DNA of 64,000 nt from Acidobacteriota bacterium (GTDB lineage: Bacteria > Acidobacteriota > Terriglobia > Terriglobales > Acidobacteriaceae). Every line of letters starts with the position of its first letter. Position 1 is the first letter of the stretch. The DNA lies in NCBI GenBank assembly GCA_013289795.1, contig JABCZH010000016.1:1-64000 (forward strand), read 5' to 3'. The notes beneath the pieces were generated by a model that ran no database searches, was not told where the DNA came from, and worked only from the letters and a program-made list of their open reading frames with translations. Shown one piece after another: positions 17,052 through 28,925 of this stretch. Made by a program: the position numbers and the translations under genes.

Positions 17052-19484
17052 ATGCACAACCTGCTTCAGGATCTGGCGTATGCCGTTCGCCAGTTGCGGA
17101 ATAATCTGGGCTTCGCCTTCACCGCTATCCTAATCTTAGGTCTCGGCATTGGCGCCAGCACCGCGATCTTCAGCGCGGTGAATCCTATTCTGTTCCAGCC
17201 TCTGCCGTATCCGGACGCCGGCCGCATCATGATGATCTCGTACATCAGCGAGGACGGCTCCCGCATTGCCCAGACCTTCCACACCTATCGTGAACTGGCA
17301 GAGCGCAATCGTTCCTTCGAGACGCTGGCCGTGGCGGACCCGTGGCAACCAACTCTTACCAGTGCCGACCGGCCCGAACGCCTCGATGGTCAAAGAGTGA
17401 CCGCTGATTACCTCCGCGTTCTGGGCGTGTCGCCAGTCTTGGGCCGCGACTTCGAGCCTGCGGAGGATGTTCTTAATGGCCCCAAAGTTGTAATCATCAG
17501 CAATCGGTTGTGGCGGCGTTTCGGGGCCGACAACGCCATCATCGGACGCCACGTCAAGCTCAATGACGACAGCTATACCGTGATCGGGGTAATGCCGGCG
17601 GCATTCGATAGCGTCTTGGCCTCATCGGCAAATGCGTGGGCACCATTGCAGTTTGATAAAACCAATATCGCTTCCACTGAGACGCGGGAGTGGGGTCATC
17701 ACCTGAAAATGGTAGGGCGCTTGCGCCCAGGCATCGGCATAGACCAGGCCAGGAGCGATTTCGATCGCATCGCCCGCACCCCTGTGCCTGAATTTCCCCG
17801 GCCATCCTGGGCAGCTATGGAGCACGGGGTTGCCACCAACTCACTTCAGAGCGAACTCACCAGCGGCGTCAAGCCGGCGCTGCTCGCGGTTCTGGGCGCA
17901 GTGGTTCTGGTCCTCCTCATCGCCTGTGTAAACGTAACCAATTTACTGCTCGCCCGCGGGGCACAGCGGCGTGGCGAGTTCGCCATGCGCGCGGCACTGG
18001 GGGCCGCACGGTCGCGGCTGGTTCGCCAATTGCTGACGGAGAGTCTGCTGTTGGCTACGCTCGGCGGTGGGTTCGGCATGATGGTGGCACGCTTTGGCAT
18101 ACAAGCGCTGGTGGCGCTCAGCCCAACTGAACTGCCACGCGTGAACGCGATCCATCTTGACGCAGCAGCATTTGCTTTCGCGCTTGGCATCACCATCCTC
18201 GTCGGCCTCTTCGTCGGACTGATTCCAGCACTCAATGCTTCTCGCGGTGACCTCTACATCGGAGTACAACAAAGCTCACGACGCACCGCCAGTGGGCATC
18301 AGTTCACCCGCCGTACGCTGGTGGTGGCGGAAGTGGCGCTGGCGCTGGTGCTGATGGTCAGTGCCGGATTACTGTTGCGCAGCCTCCAGCGTCTGTTCGC
18401 CATCGATCCCGGCTTCGATGCCTCCCACGTCCTCACCATGCAGGTGCAGGAGGCCGGTCATCGATTTGACTCCGATAGCGCCAGAGCGCGGTTCTTCACC
18501 CAGGCTCTCGACGCTGTCCGGCAAGTGCCTGGGGTCGCCACCGCGGCATTCACCAGCCAGTTGCCATTGAGCGGCGATTTTGAGTCCTACGGCATACAGT
18601 TCGAGGTGGATGCGACCAGCGACGGCGACAACGGGTTTCGCTACGCCGTGAGTCCAAGCTATTTCGAGACCATGCACATTCCGCTTCGCCGAGGCCGCCT
18701 GCTCAACGACCATGACATTGTCGGCGCGCCCCAGGCCGTTCTCATCAGCGAATCATTCGCCAAGCGGAAGTTTCCCAATCGAGACCCGCTTGGACAGGGG
18801 GTTCGCATTGGGCCTGACATTGGCCATCCGGAGCGACCCTGGGGAACCATTGTCGGCGTGGTCGGCGACGTGAGGCAGGCATCGCTGGCGCTGAGCGATT
18901 CCGATGCGTTTTATACCTCGTCCACACAGTGGGCCTGGGTGGACAGTGTGCAGTCGCTGGTAGTCCGCACCCGGGGCGATGCGGCCGCGCTCGTTCCTGC
19001 CATTCGACAAGCCATCTGGTCGGTGGACAAAGATCAGCCCATCGTGCGCGTCGCCACCATGGACAGCCTGCTTGCCACCTCCGAAGCCGAACGGCGTTTT
19101 GTGCTGATCTTATTCGAGGCCTTCGGTCTGGTGGCGCTGGCCCTAGCGGCCACCGGAATCTACGGGGTCCTGTCCGGCAGCGTCACCGAGCGTACACGCG
19201 AGATCGGAGTGCGAGTAGCCTTGGGCGCAACGCCCCGCAACATTCTCGCGCTGGTGGTTCGTCAAGGGATGACGCTCACCGTCCTGGGTATCGTGATCGG
19301 CCTGAGCGGAGCAGTGCTCGCGAGCCAGGCACTGGTTTCGCTGCTGTTCGGCGTGTTGCGGCTCGATCCCGTCACCTATCTCGGCGTGATCGCGTTGCTG
19401 GCCGGCGTATCGGCAATCGCATGCTGGGCGCCCGCTTGGCGCGCAGCGCAAGTTGATCCTTCGATTACTTTGCGGGTGGAGTAA
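17052..19484 (+). CDS. ADOP-type orphan ABC permease (MacB_PCD plus two FtsX modules)
   Basis: An 810-residue permease with the layout typical of Acidobacteriota: N-terminal helix (FTAILILGLGIGASTAIF), periplasmic MacB-type domain, a FtsX membrane module near residues 275-395 (ALLAVLGAVVLVLLIACVN), a second helix and periplasmic domain from about 410, and a final FtsX module ending ACWAPAWRAAQVDPSITLRVE. The segment TREIGVRVALGATPRNIL is characteristic. No ATPase gene is adjacent, hence 'orphan'. Related MacB/FtsX permeases export substrates or signal to cell-wall enzymes using a partner ATPase. Its last 20 bases overlap the convergent gene. A deleted paralogue lies at 4773-4964. Confidence 0.85.
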   Translation: MHNLLQDLAYAVRQLRNNLGFAFTAILILGLGIGASTAIFSAVNPILFQPLPYPDAGRIMMISYISEDGSRIAQTFHTYRELAERNRSFETLAVADPWQPTLTSADRPERLDGQRVTADYLRVLGVSPVLGRDFEPAEDVLNGPKVVIISNRLWRRFGADNAIIGRHVKLNDDSYTVIGVMPAAFDSVLASSANAWAPLQFDKTNIASTETREWGHHLKMVGRLRPGIGIDQARSDFDRIARTPVPEFPRPSWAAMEHGVATNSLQSELTSGVKPALLAVLGAVVLVLLIACVNVTNLLLARGAQRRGEFAMRAALGAARSRLVRQLLTESLLLATLGGGFGMMVARFGIQALVALSPTELPRVNAIHLDAAAFAFALGITILVGLFVGLIPALNASRGDLYIGVQQSSRRTASGHQFTRRTLVVAEVALALVLMVSAGLLLRSLQRLFAIDPGFDASHVLTMQVQEAGHRFDSDSARARFFTQALDAVRQVPGVATAAFTSQLPLSGDFESYGIQFEVDATSDGDNGFRYAVSPSYFETMHIPLRRGRLLNDHDIVGAPQAVLISESFAKRKFPNRDPLGQGVRIGPDIGHPERPWGTIVGVVGDVRQASLALSDSDAFYTSSTQWAWVDSVQSLVVRTRGDAAALVPAIRQAIWSVDKDQPIVRVATMDSLLATSEAERRFVLILFEAFGLVALALAATGIYGVLSGSVTERTREIGVRVALGATPRNILALVVRQGMTLTVLGIVIGLSGAVLASQALVSLLFGVLRLDPVTYLGVIALLAGVSAIACWAPAWRAAQVDPSITLRVE

Positions 19485-20262
19485 CGCCGTGTCCGGACGC
19501 GCCTTGCGCCAATCGCCCGAGAGTGGTGGGTTGAAGGACACCGACGTGCGGCCTCTTGGTCTGGCCCGCGATTATCGGCTTGCCGGGTATGGTCTCATAA
19601 GCGTAGCCGGTCAGCGTCGCCACAATTCCATTTTTTCCATCCCGCGTCACAGCAACTCGCGCCCAGCCGTAATGGACCTGCCCACTGATCATGAACTGTA
19701 AACCGAGATAGCGATGCTGGGTGTACTGCCATTGGCCGTAAGTAATGCTGCCGGCGACGTTACCTTGATAGCTGTAGAACATCGAAAGTTTGGCCAATCG
19801 CCCCTTCGGACCCGGCTGAAAGTAGGACTTGTTAGGGCCCACGGAAAAACCGGGGCGCAGCGCGGAGGCAAACCTGCCGTATCGGGAACCAACTCCCCTG
19901 CCCCAAACTTCATTTCCCTGATTCTGGCACGTATTTCCGGAGCCGCAGCCTACATACAAAGAGGCAATGAATCGGGCACCGCCAGAGAACGAGGAAAAGT
20001 AGTTCCGATTCCAAAAGGCAAAATCCGTAACGCCATCGTGGTTCAGGTCGACAAGAACTGGGCTTCCGTTGGCGGGGATACTGATGTTTGCCGGCGTGTA
20101 CACTACCTCGGCTTCGGCGGACTTTGTCATGGCCAGCATACTTACTCCTGCCGCAATCGCTGCGCTCGCGTACGCCGACAATGACTTTTCCAGTCCCGGG
20201 GCAAGCCGAATCGTGTCTCGAACGCTGCCTAAGTCTCTGCGTTTTGATCCTCGCACGATCAT
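19465..20262 (-). CDS. secreted protein of unknown function, acidobacterial family
   Basis: Start at 20262 chosen because AGGAGAAG precedes it. A twin-basic-like N-terminus (MIVRGSKRRDLG) leads to a hydrophobic segment (ASAAIAAGVSMLAMTKSAEA), so it is probably exported. Mature residues include VLVDLNHDGVTDFAFW, an FG-GAP/calcium-loop-like DxNxDG motif, and a C-terminal block YLGLQFMISGQVHYGWARV typical of a repeated acidobacterial protein family. The last codons (HGVTPPAK) are antisense to the end of the permease gene, so the C-terminus overlaps it by 20 bases. Function unknown. Confidence 0.6.
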   Translation of the reverse strand: MIVRGSKRRDLGSVRDTIRLAPGLEKSLSAYASAAIAAGVSMLAMTKSAEAEVVYTPANISIPANGSPVLVDLNHDGVTDFAFWNRNYFSSFSGGARFIASLYVGCGSGNTCQNQGNEVWGRGVGSRYGRFASALRPGFSVGPNKSYFQPGPKGRLAKLSMFYSYQGNVAGSITYGQWQYTQHRYLGLQFMISGQVHYGWARVAVTRDGKNGIVATLTGYAYETIPGKPIIAGQTKRPHVGVLQPTTLGRLAQGASGHGVTPPAK

Positions 20263-20287
20263 GCTCTTCTCCTCCGTTCGAAAACCG

Positions 20288-21583
20288 TCAAGGCGTAACC
20301 TCGTACACCGTTCCGCAACCGTTTTGACCACATTCTGTTCCGCCACCGCCGGTCAGGGTTGTGCCATAAAGATGCCCGTGCGAGTCGGAAACTACGCCTG
20401 CTGCGGGACCACTTCCATCGCTGCCACCTGCAAAACTGTGAAGGACTCTCTCCTTCCAGCGGTTCACTGCGGAGTGCTCCAACCCGAATACCGTTCCCAC
20501 GCCGTTCGTCCCACCGTAACGAGTCACCCCGAAGCTGACACCAGCATTGATCTCCACTTTGCCGAATGGCATATCCCCGTCCGGGCTCCCGTAGAAGCGA
20601 TAGAGCACCCTCTGCTCCCAGCCTTTTTGCGACTTGGTAAGCTCAACTACCGTGCCCAGGCCGTCGCCGCCCGCTACGGTCGTGATAAACAGATGGCCCG
20701 GATGGTCCAAAATCAATCCACTCGACGGGCCCACACCAAACCCGCCTCCCCGCGTGAAGTTATAGATCACGGTTTCCGTCCAGCTTTCGCCCGAACCAGG
20801 TGTGAGTTCGTAGACGATGCCACAACCCAGGACTTTGAGATTAAGTTCACACTTCCCGGTGCCGCCGGACTGGGTCATCCCATAGACATTGCCCAACGAG
20901 TCCAGGACCACGCCAGAGGACGGAATTGCGCCGTCGGGTGCGCCGTTGAACTCGTGGATCGTTACCTCATTCCAGGAGCCGTTGGATTGGGGTACCAGTT
21001 CAAATACTGCGTTTCCTGCTGTGCCAAACAAGTCCCCCTTGCCGTCGAAGACCAGGTCTGTTTGGGGGTTATAGCCACCGCTCTGACAGGTGAAGCTGTA
21101 GAGGACAGTTTCAGTCCACACACCTTGGGAGTTTGGCGCTAGCTTAAAGACGTTTCCCTGTCCGCAATCATTGGGGTTTCCCTCGGTCGTGCCGTAGAGA
21201 TTCCCTGCACTGTCGAAGATCAGGCCAGCTCCGGGCAGGGCGCCGCCGTTGCCATTGACATTGAACCTGTTCAGAATTTGCTCCTGCCAGCCAACCGCGG
21301 TACGCTTCAGTTCAAAAACTGTCCCGCAGCCCGGCCAGGTTAAGCCCAGGTACACGCAGTTGGCCTCGCCGCCAAACAAGGTCGTCCCGTAGAGGTTGCC
21401 TTCTGAATCGAGAATTAAGTCCGAAGACGGATTCTCTCCATCAGTGCCGCCAGTGAATGAGTGGATGATCTTCTCATTGCTCGGCGGCGATGCGCCGGAG
21501 GAGCGGGCACGGAGCTGAAAAGGGAGCAGGCCAGCCACTGCCAGAATGCAACTGCTGGCGATCCAGAAGAGTTTCCTTCCCAT
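20288..21583 (-). CDS. GloVer-repeat (TIGR03803-like) secreted protein
   Basis: A 431-residue exported protein (signal FWIASSCILAVAGLLPFQLRA) preceded by GAGGTGA five bases from the ATG. It consists of about seven to eight copies of a roughly 50-residue repeat with the core G.LYGTT..GG...GCGTVFEL, the 'GloVer' repeat found in choice-of-anchor proteins. Such repeats are expected to fold as a beta-propeller. Ligand unknown. It ends 26 bases before the start of the next minus-strand gene, so the two could be one transcript. Confidence 0.75.
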   Translation of the reverse strand: MGRKLFWIASSCILAVAGLLPFQLRARSSGASPPSNEKIIHSFTGGTDGENPSSDLILDSEGNLYGTTLFGGEANCVYLGLTWPGCGTVFELKRTAVGWQEQILNRFNVNGNGGALPGAGLIFDSAGNLYGTTEGNPNDCGQGNVFKLAPNSQGVWTETVLYSFTCQSGGYNPQTDLVFDGKGDLFGTAGNAVFELVPQSNGSWNEVTIHEFNGAPDGAIPSSGVVLDSLGNVYGMTQSGGTGKCELNLKVLGCGIVYELTPGSGESWTETVIYNFTRGGGFGVGPSSGLILDHPGHLFITTVAGGDGLGTVVELTKSQKGWEQRVLYRFYGSPDGDMPFGKVEINAGVSFGVTRYGGTNGVGTVFGLEHSAVNRWKERVLHSFAGGSDGSGPAAGVVSDSHGHLYGTTLTGGGGTECGQNGCGTVYEVTP

Positions 21584-21743
21584 GGAGTCACCTCGATTCT
21601 GAGAATCTGACTACCATCCGGACGGTCACGGGGACACTGCAACCTGCAGTGGGGGCAATTGTGGTCCGGAACCAGACTGAATGTCAATGTGCAATGACCG
21701 TGGCAAAACTGGAGCAGATGCAAGAAGGTCTGTGATCGCGAGT

Positions 21744-22550
21744 TCAACTTCTGGCGTGGGCGGAATTGACTCGTCGTTTGGCACTTGGGGGCGAAAGTCT
21801 GGCGCTTCCCGCCGGCCGGGCACATACCGCGCAGTCGCAGCTTTCATTTGGAGTCGAACGCCAGACCGGGACCACATCCAAACGATAGCCCACACCGCGG
21901 ATGGTCTTGAGGTAGGTTGGCCGGGAGCGGTCGAGCTCAATCTTTTCACGCACCCGGCGGATGCATGCGTCCACACTGCGCGGAGTCACGAATTGCATGT
22001 CGCCCCAGACCGCATCCAGCAACAGGTCGCGCGTGAACACCTGTCCGCGATGCTGGGCCAGATATTCGATCAGGCGAAACTCCAGACTGGTGGTTGGCAC
22101 TTCCGCGCCGCGGACGGACAGTCTCATTGCCGAGCTGTCAATCACAAAGTCCGATGTCGCGGTCCCAGGGAACGAAATCTCTGGCGAGAAGCGCCGCAGC
22201 ACGGCTTGCACCCGCGCCACCAGTTCCCGCGGACTGAATGGCTTCACGACGCAATCGTCGCCTCCCGACTCGAGCGCGAGAATGCGGTGCTCCTCGGTGG
22301 CGTCGTCGAGCAGAAAAAGCAGGGGTGTGCGCGCCAGGAATGGATTTTCGCGAATGCGGCGGCAAAGACTGATTCCACTTCCGTCGGGCAGAAGCAGTGA
22401 AATCAGCATCAGCGCGGGCCGGTCGATTTCCGCCTCGGCAATCATTTCACTGGTCGAAAAGGTGCGTACTTCGTATCCAGCGGTCTCTAAGCAGTCCCTT
22501 GCCGTCTCGCAACCCTCGACTTCGTCAACCACAAAGATGAGTTGTCTCAT
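21744..22550 (-). CDS. atypical OmpR/PhoB-family response regulator
   Basis: A 268-residue regulator. Residues 1-120 are a receiver: acidic pair Asp9-Glu10 and Lys103 (VVKPFSPREL) are kept, but the phospho-acceptor position is Ser51 (PALMLISLLLPDGSG) and the usual Thr/Ser of the switch is replaced in LLDDATEE. Residues about 135-228 are a winged-helix domain (RSVDACIRRVREKIE, TIRGVGYRLD). A 40-residue tail follows with CDCAVC, a CxCxxC cluster. Canonical phosphorylation therefore looks impossible; the tail might bind metal or sense redox (inference). No histidine kinase is adjacent. A partial duplicate lies at 15055-15325. Confidence 0.82.
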   Translation of the reverse strand: MRQLIFVVDEVEGCETARDCLETAGYEVRTFSTSEMIAEAEIDRPALMLISLLLPDGSGISLCRRIRENPFLARTPLLFLLDDATEEHRILALESGGDDCVVKPFSPRELVARVQAVLRRFSPEISFPGTATSDFVIDSSAMRLSVRGAEVPTTSLEFRLIEYLAQHRGQVFTRDLLLDAVWGDMQFVTPRSVDACIRRVREKIELDRSRPTYLKTIRGVGYRLDVVPVWRSTPNESCDCAVCARPAGSARLSPPSAKRRVNSAHARS

Positions 22551-22796
22551 ACCGTCCGCAAGCCGCTCTGCTCCCAGCGATCGAAGACACCAAGACCCCC
22601 GGCGTCCCCTGAAGTTAGTCGGTGCGGCAGTCTAGCCCGGCACGTGTTACGGCGGTGTGACGGCAGGATGAATCCTGTGTAAATTTCAAGAAGAAGCCAC
22701 TGAAAAAGACCGGGTTGCGGTGATTAAGGGCTGGGTGATGAAGAAACAGATTCCTCGCCGCTAAGCGATTCGGAATGAGCAGGAAGTTGGGAAGTC

Positions 22797-23204
22797 CTAG
22801 TTCTTCTTTTCCGCAACTTCCAGCCGGGTTTCGGCGCGCTGCAAGTCTGCTGTTACGCGCTCGAAGTCTTCTTCCGTGGCTGAACTCGCAAGATTCGCCT
22901 CGGCGCGCTGCTTGGACGCCTGCGCACGCGTGATGTCAATTTCGGCAGCCCGCTCGGCGGTTTCGGCCAGGATCGTGACTCTGTCAGGCAATACCTCGGC
23001 GAATCCCCAAGCCACCGCGAGGCGGGTCGTAGTATTTCCGTTGCGATACGTGATTTCTCCCACGGCCAGTTCCGAGATCAACGGGGCATGACCGGGAAGA
23101 ATTCCCAGGTACCCGTTCTTGCCAGGAATCTGGATCTCTTCCGCGACGTCGCGCACCACCAGCTTTTCTGGGGTCACGATCTCGAGTTGGAATGTGTCGG
23201 GCAT
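22797..23204 (-). CDS. atpC: ATP synthase F1 epsilon subunit
   Basis: A 135-residue subunit of the central stalk that inhibits ATP hydrolysis. The N-terminal beta-sandwich (FQLEIVTPEKLVV, GYLGILPGHAPLISEL) and the two C-terminal helices (ERAAEIDITRAQASKQRAEANLA, FERVTADLQRAETRLE) are complete. It is the last gene of the minus-strand atp operon, 93 bases after atpD. Confidence 0.95.
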   Translation of the reverse strand: MPDTFQLEIVTPEKLVVRDVAEEIQIPGKNGYLGILPGHAPLISELAVGEITYRNGNTTTRLAVAWGFAEVLPDRVTILAETAERAAEIDITRAQASKQRAEANLASSATEEDFERVTADLQRAETRLEVAEKKN

Positions 23205-23208
23205 AAAT

Positions 23209-23295
23209 TCAGCTTTCAGCTCTCAGCCTTCAGCTTTCAGACTTGTCATGAACCGTCGGTTTCAGCGGGTTGGCTGACAGCTGATGGCTGAAAGC
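23209..23295. repeat. palindromic reiterated-word block, TTTCAGC family
   Basis: The left arm (23209-23240) is made of TTTCAGC/CTTCAGC/TCTCAGC words and the right arm (about 23272-23295) of their complements GCTGACAGCTGATGGCTGAAAGC-like words, so the atpD-atpC junction can form a long imperfect hairpin (the core GCTTTCAGC pairs perfectly). No coding content. Confidence 0.6.
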
Positions 23296-23297
23296 TC

Positions 23298-24755
<1,458 letters not shown>

Positions 24756-24757
24756 CT

Positions 24758-24859
24758 AGCAGTTAGCACTTGGCATTTAGCACTTAGCCACTCAACGGCG
24801 TTGCTAATGTCTACTCGAACCCCTGTTGGCTAAATGCTGAGTGCTAATTGCTAAGTGCT
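24758..24859. repeat. palindromic reiterated-word block, TTAGCACT family
   Basis: Left arm 24758-24790 is a series of AGTTAGCACTTGGCATTTAG-type words. Right arm 24826-24859 is the complementary series (GGCTAAATGCTGAGTGCTAA and GCTAAGTGCT). They are separated by about 35 bases, forming a long imperfect stem in the atpG-atpD gap. Confidence 0.6.
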
Positions 24860-25906
24860 CTACTGTGCTGCTGCTGCTCCACTCACAATTTCAATAATCT
24901 CTTTCGTAATCTTGGCCTGGCGCGCGCGGTTCATGACCAGAGTCAGCGAGTCGATCATGTCGGTCGCATTGCTGGTGGCGGCGTCCATGGCGGTCATGCG
25001 GGCGGCATGCTCGGCGGCCACCGATTCCAGGAGACCGCGGAAAATCTGTATGCCCACATATTTCGGCAGCAGCGAGCGAAACAATTCTTCGGCCGGTTGC
25101 TCATAGATGTAATCCACCGGACCAGTCGCGAACTTGGCTGCCGCGGCGTCCGCCTCATGCGTGTCGGGAGGACGAATTCCTACGCCAGCTCCTTTGGCTG
25201 CTTCCAGCGCACGTTTCCGTTCTTCTTCGCTCATGCCCTCGGCCAGAGCGACGCTGACCTCGCCGACATGCTCAATAGGCAGCACCTTCTCGACAATGAG
25301 CCGCTGGGTGATCACCGACTTGAATTCGTTATAGACCAAATACACGGCGTCGATATCGTTGTCCGCATAGCGCTTGATGACCCGCTCCGCCATCTCGGAA
25401 GCGAGGGAGTAATCAATCCTGTTGAACACACCAATTTGCTCACCGACGAGAGCGATGCCAACAGGGGTCTGCGACTCCGCCGTCCGTGGCGCGGCGGTTG
25501 GGTACCGGCGGCGGAGAAAATCGCGTCCCTTGCGCCCAATTGTTTCGATCTCAATGTTCTCTCCAGCCTGGGATTGCAGGAATCGGACCGCCGCTTTCAG
25601 GATATTGGTATTGAAAGCGCCAGCCAGGCCTTTGTCTCCGGTGACCACGATCAGAAGAATGTTGTGCTCCGGGCGCTGCGCCAATAGAGGATGCTTGGGC
25701 TCGCCAGTTTCGGAATCGTAGATCTCGGCCCGCGAGACCAGCGACTTGAGCACGTTGGTCAACATTTGCGCATAAGGCCGGGCGGCCAGGGCGCGTTCCT
25801 GCGCACGGCGCAGCTTGGCCGCCGAAACCATTTTCATGGCTTTGGTGATCTGCCGCGTGTTGGTCACGCTGCGAATACGGCGGCGAATGTCGAGAATGTT
25901 GGCCAT
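24860..25906 (-). CDS. atpG: ATP synthase F1 gamma subunit with internal insertion
   Basis: The rotary shaft subunit, 348 residues against the usual 285-295. Both coiled-coil ends are normal (MANILDIRRRIRSVTNTRQI; MIDSLTLVMNRARQAKIT). The extra length is mainly one insertion at about residues 212-262 (EVSVALAEGMSEEERKRALE and on to AAAAKFATGP), between the VEKVLPI strand and VDYIYEQPAEELF. That is where cyanobacterial and chloroplast gamma carry their regulatory insertion. There is no Cys in it, so thiol control as in chloroplasts is excluded. A smaller expansion lies near residues 133-148. Confidence 0.95.
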   Translation of the reverse strand: MANILDIRRRIRSVTNTRQITKAMKMVSAAKLRRAQERALAARPYAQMLTNVLKSLVSRAEIYDSETGEPKHPLLAQRPEHNILLIVVTGDKGLAGAFNTNILKAAVRFLQSQAGENIEIETIGRKGRDFLRRRYPTAAPRTAESQTPVGIALVGEQIGVFNRIDYSLASEMAERVIKRYADNDIDAVYLVYNEFKSVITQRLIVEKVLPIEHVGEVSVALAEGMSEEERKRALEAAKGAGVGIRPPDTHEADAAAAKFATGPVDYIYEQPAEELFRSLLPKYVGIQIFRGLLESVAAEHAARMTAMDAATSNATDMIDSLTLVMNRARQAKITKEIIEIVSGAAAAQ

Positions 25907-25910
25907 ACTT

Positions 25911-25976
25911 TAGCTCTTGGCTCTTAGCTTCTTTTGTTGGCACCAAGCCAAAAGCCAACAGCTAAGAGCCAAGGGC

Positions 25977-25979
<3 letters not shown>
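25911..25979. repeat. palindromic reiterated-word block, CTCTTAGC family
   Basis: Left arm from 25911 (TAGCTCTTGGCTCTTAGCTT then TTTTGTTGGC) pairs with the right arm 25954-25979 (GCCAACAGCTAAGAGCCAAG). The 13-base core TTGGCTCTTAGCT is perfectly self-complementary across the loop. It fills the atpA-atpG gap and just overlaps the atpA stop codon. Confidence 0.65.
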
Positions 25980-27618
<1,639 letters not shown>

Positions 27619-27633
<15 letters not shown>

Positions 27634-28155
27634 CTCTCTGATTTTTTCCAGCTGCCCTTCCACGGAACCGTCATAAATGGTGCTGCCGACTCTGACGACG
27701 GCACCTCCCAGCAGCGAGGCGTCCCGCGAATAGCGCGCGCGGACTCTCTTCCCCATCATGATCTGCACCTGACTTTCGAGCGCGGCGCGTTCGGTCTCGC
27801 CGAGTTCGTGGGCGCTGGTGATTTGTGCTTCGGCGAATCCCATGCGGGCGTCCAGTTCCAGTTCGAACTGTTTGACGAGCGCCGCCAGGAAACCGATACG
27901 GCGATGGTCCATCAGGACGGCGACAAAGTTTCGTACTGTACGCGAGATCCCTTCACGTTGCACGATCGCGTCCAGCACCGCACGCTTTTGCTCGGCCGGA
28001 ATCGATGGCGTTGCCCAGACGTCCCGCAGTTGCTTGTTTGCAGCCACCAGTTCGGCTAGATCCTGCGCTTCTTTCAGGGTCTTGGCTGGGTCGAGGTGGC
28101 TGGCGAAAACCACATCGGCAAAGGCGCGAGCGTAGGTGTTGATGACGGTGGCCAT
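27619..28155 (-). CDS. atpH: ATP synthase F1 delta subunit
   Basis: A 178-residue peripheral-stalk subunit (OSCP type) linking F1 to the b subunits. It has the helical N-terminal domain (YARAFADVVFA, then ELVAANKQLRDVWATPSIP) and the conserved C-terminal end (VRARYSRDASLLGGAVVRVG, then DGSVEGQLEKIRE). Its ATG shares one base with the atpF stop codon, indicating translational coupling. Confidence 0.95.
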
Positions 28156-28925
28156 TACTGTTTGCCCTTCGGCACATCGCCACTCGCGGCGGCAATGTGT
28201 TGCGCGAAGTTGCGTACTAAAGCCTGATCAGTGGCAGCGTCCACCTGGATTTGCTTTCTTGCCAAGGCGACCGCGAGATCGGCGGCATAGGCAGTGAGTT
28301 CCCGGCGCACAGACTTTGCGGCTGCCGCAATTTCTGCTTCCGCGGAGGCAATAATCTTACGGGCATCTTCCGCCGCCGCAGCTTTAATTCGTTCTTCCTC
28401 CGCAGCCGCCTCCCTTTCAACGGAAGCACGCATCTCCCCGATTTCAGCATCCAGCCGGGAAAGCCGCGATTCGATATCGCCAATACGCCTGCGGGCGTCT
28501 TCGCTGGCCTGGCGCGCGTCCTCCATCGCCTGGCGTATCCGCACCGACCGTTGGCGCATATACGGCCCCGGAGCCGGGATCAGCGTTGGTATCCCCCACC
28601 TGTAAAAAGCATGCACTAAGAGGCCTATACCAACGAAATTCAGGAGTAAGCTTAGCAAGTAAGTCTGCTCAATGCTCAGGCCCGTGTGCTTGGCTAACCA
28701 CAGCACCGCACCCGAGTGTTTGAGCTTAGCAGTGTCGTCCTCGCCCGCAGCTTCACGGGTTTCTCTCACCAGTTGCTGTCCGACACCGGGCTGGTGATTG
28801 GGCTGCGGCTGAGGGTTTGACGGCTCCTGGGCATGGCAGAGAGTCGTCAGGCTCAGTGCCGCGGTGGCGAGAAGCGACAATAAGATCCGGCGCATCGTTG
28901 CCCATGTCATCGTGGTCAATGTCAT
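28155..28925 (-). CDS. atpF: ATP synthase F0 b subunit with signal-like N-terminus
   Basis: A 256-residue b-type subunit, longer than the usual 160. It begins with a signal-peptide-like segment (MRRILLSLLATAALSLTTLCHAQ) and a Pro/Gln-rich stretch; the membrane helix (TYLLSLLLNFVGIGLLVHAF) is at about residues 88-107. The rest is a long Ala/Glu/Arg-rich coiled coil. The N-terminal extension is seen in other acidobacterial b subunits. It overlaps the upstream b' gene by ATGA. Confidence 0.9.
   Translation of the reverse strand: MTLTTMTWATMRRILLSLLATAALSLTTLCHAQEPSNPQPQPNHQPGVGQQLVRETREAAGEDDTAKLKHSGAVLWLAKHTGLSIEQTYLLSLLLNFVGIGLLVHAFYRWGIPTLIPAPGPYMRQRSVRIRQAMEDARQASEDARRRIGDIESRLSRLDAEIGEMRASVEREAAAEEERIKAAAAEDARKIIASAEAEIAAAAKSVRRELTAYAADLAVALARKQIQVDAATDQALVRNFAQHIAAASGDVPKGKQ

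Noticed and set aside
16770-17057. 95-codon minus-strand frame upstream of the permease
   Set aside because: It overlaps the promoter region and the start of the permease gene, with no motif; it is treated as non-coding.
20069-21142. 357-codon plus-strand frame opposite the GloVer-repeat gene
   Set aside because: The minus strand has a clear signal peptide and repeats, and the plus frame is featureless, so it is an antisense artefact.
24758-24859. Possible CRISPR array in the atp operon gaps
   Set aside because: The words are degenerate, adjacent and palindromic, with no constant repeat plus unique spacers and no cas genes.
24848-25687. 279-codon plus-strand frame opposite atpG
   Set aside because: atpG is certain on the other strand; the overlap frame has no homology-like features.
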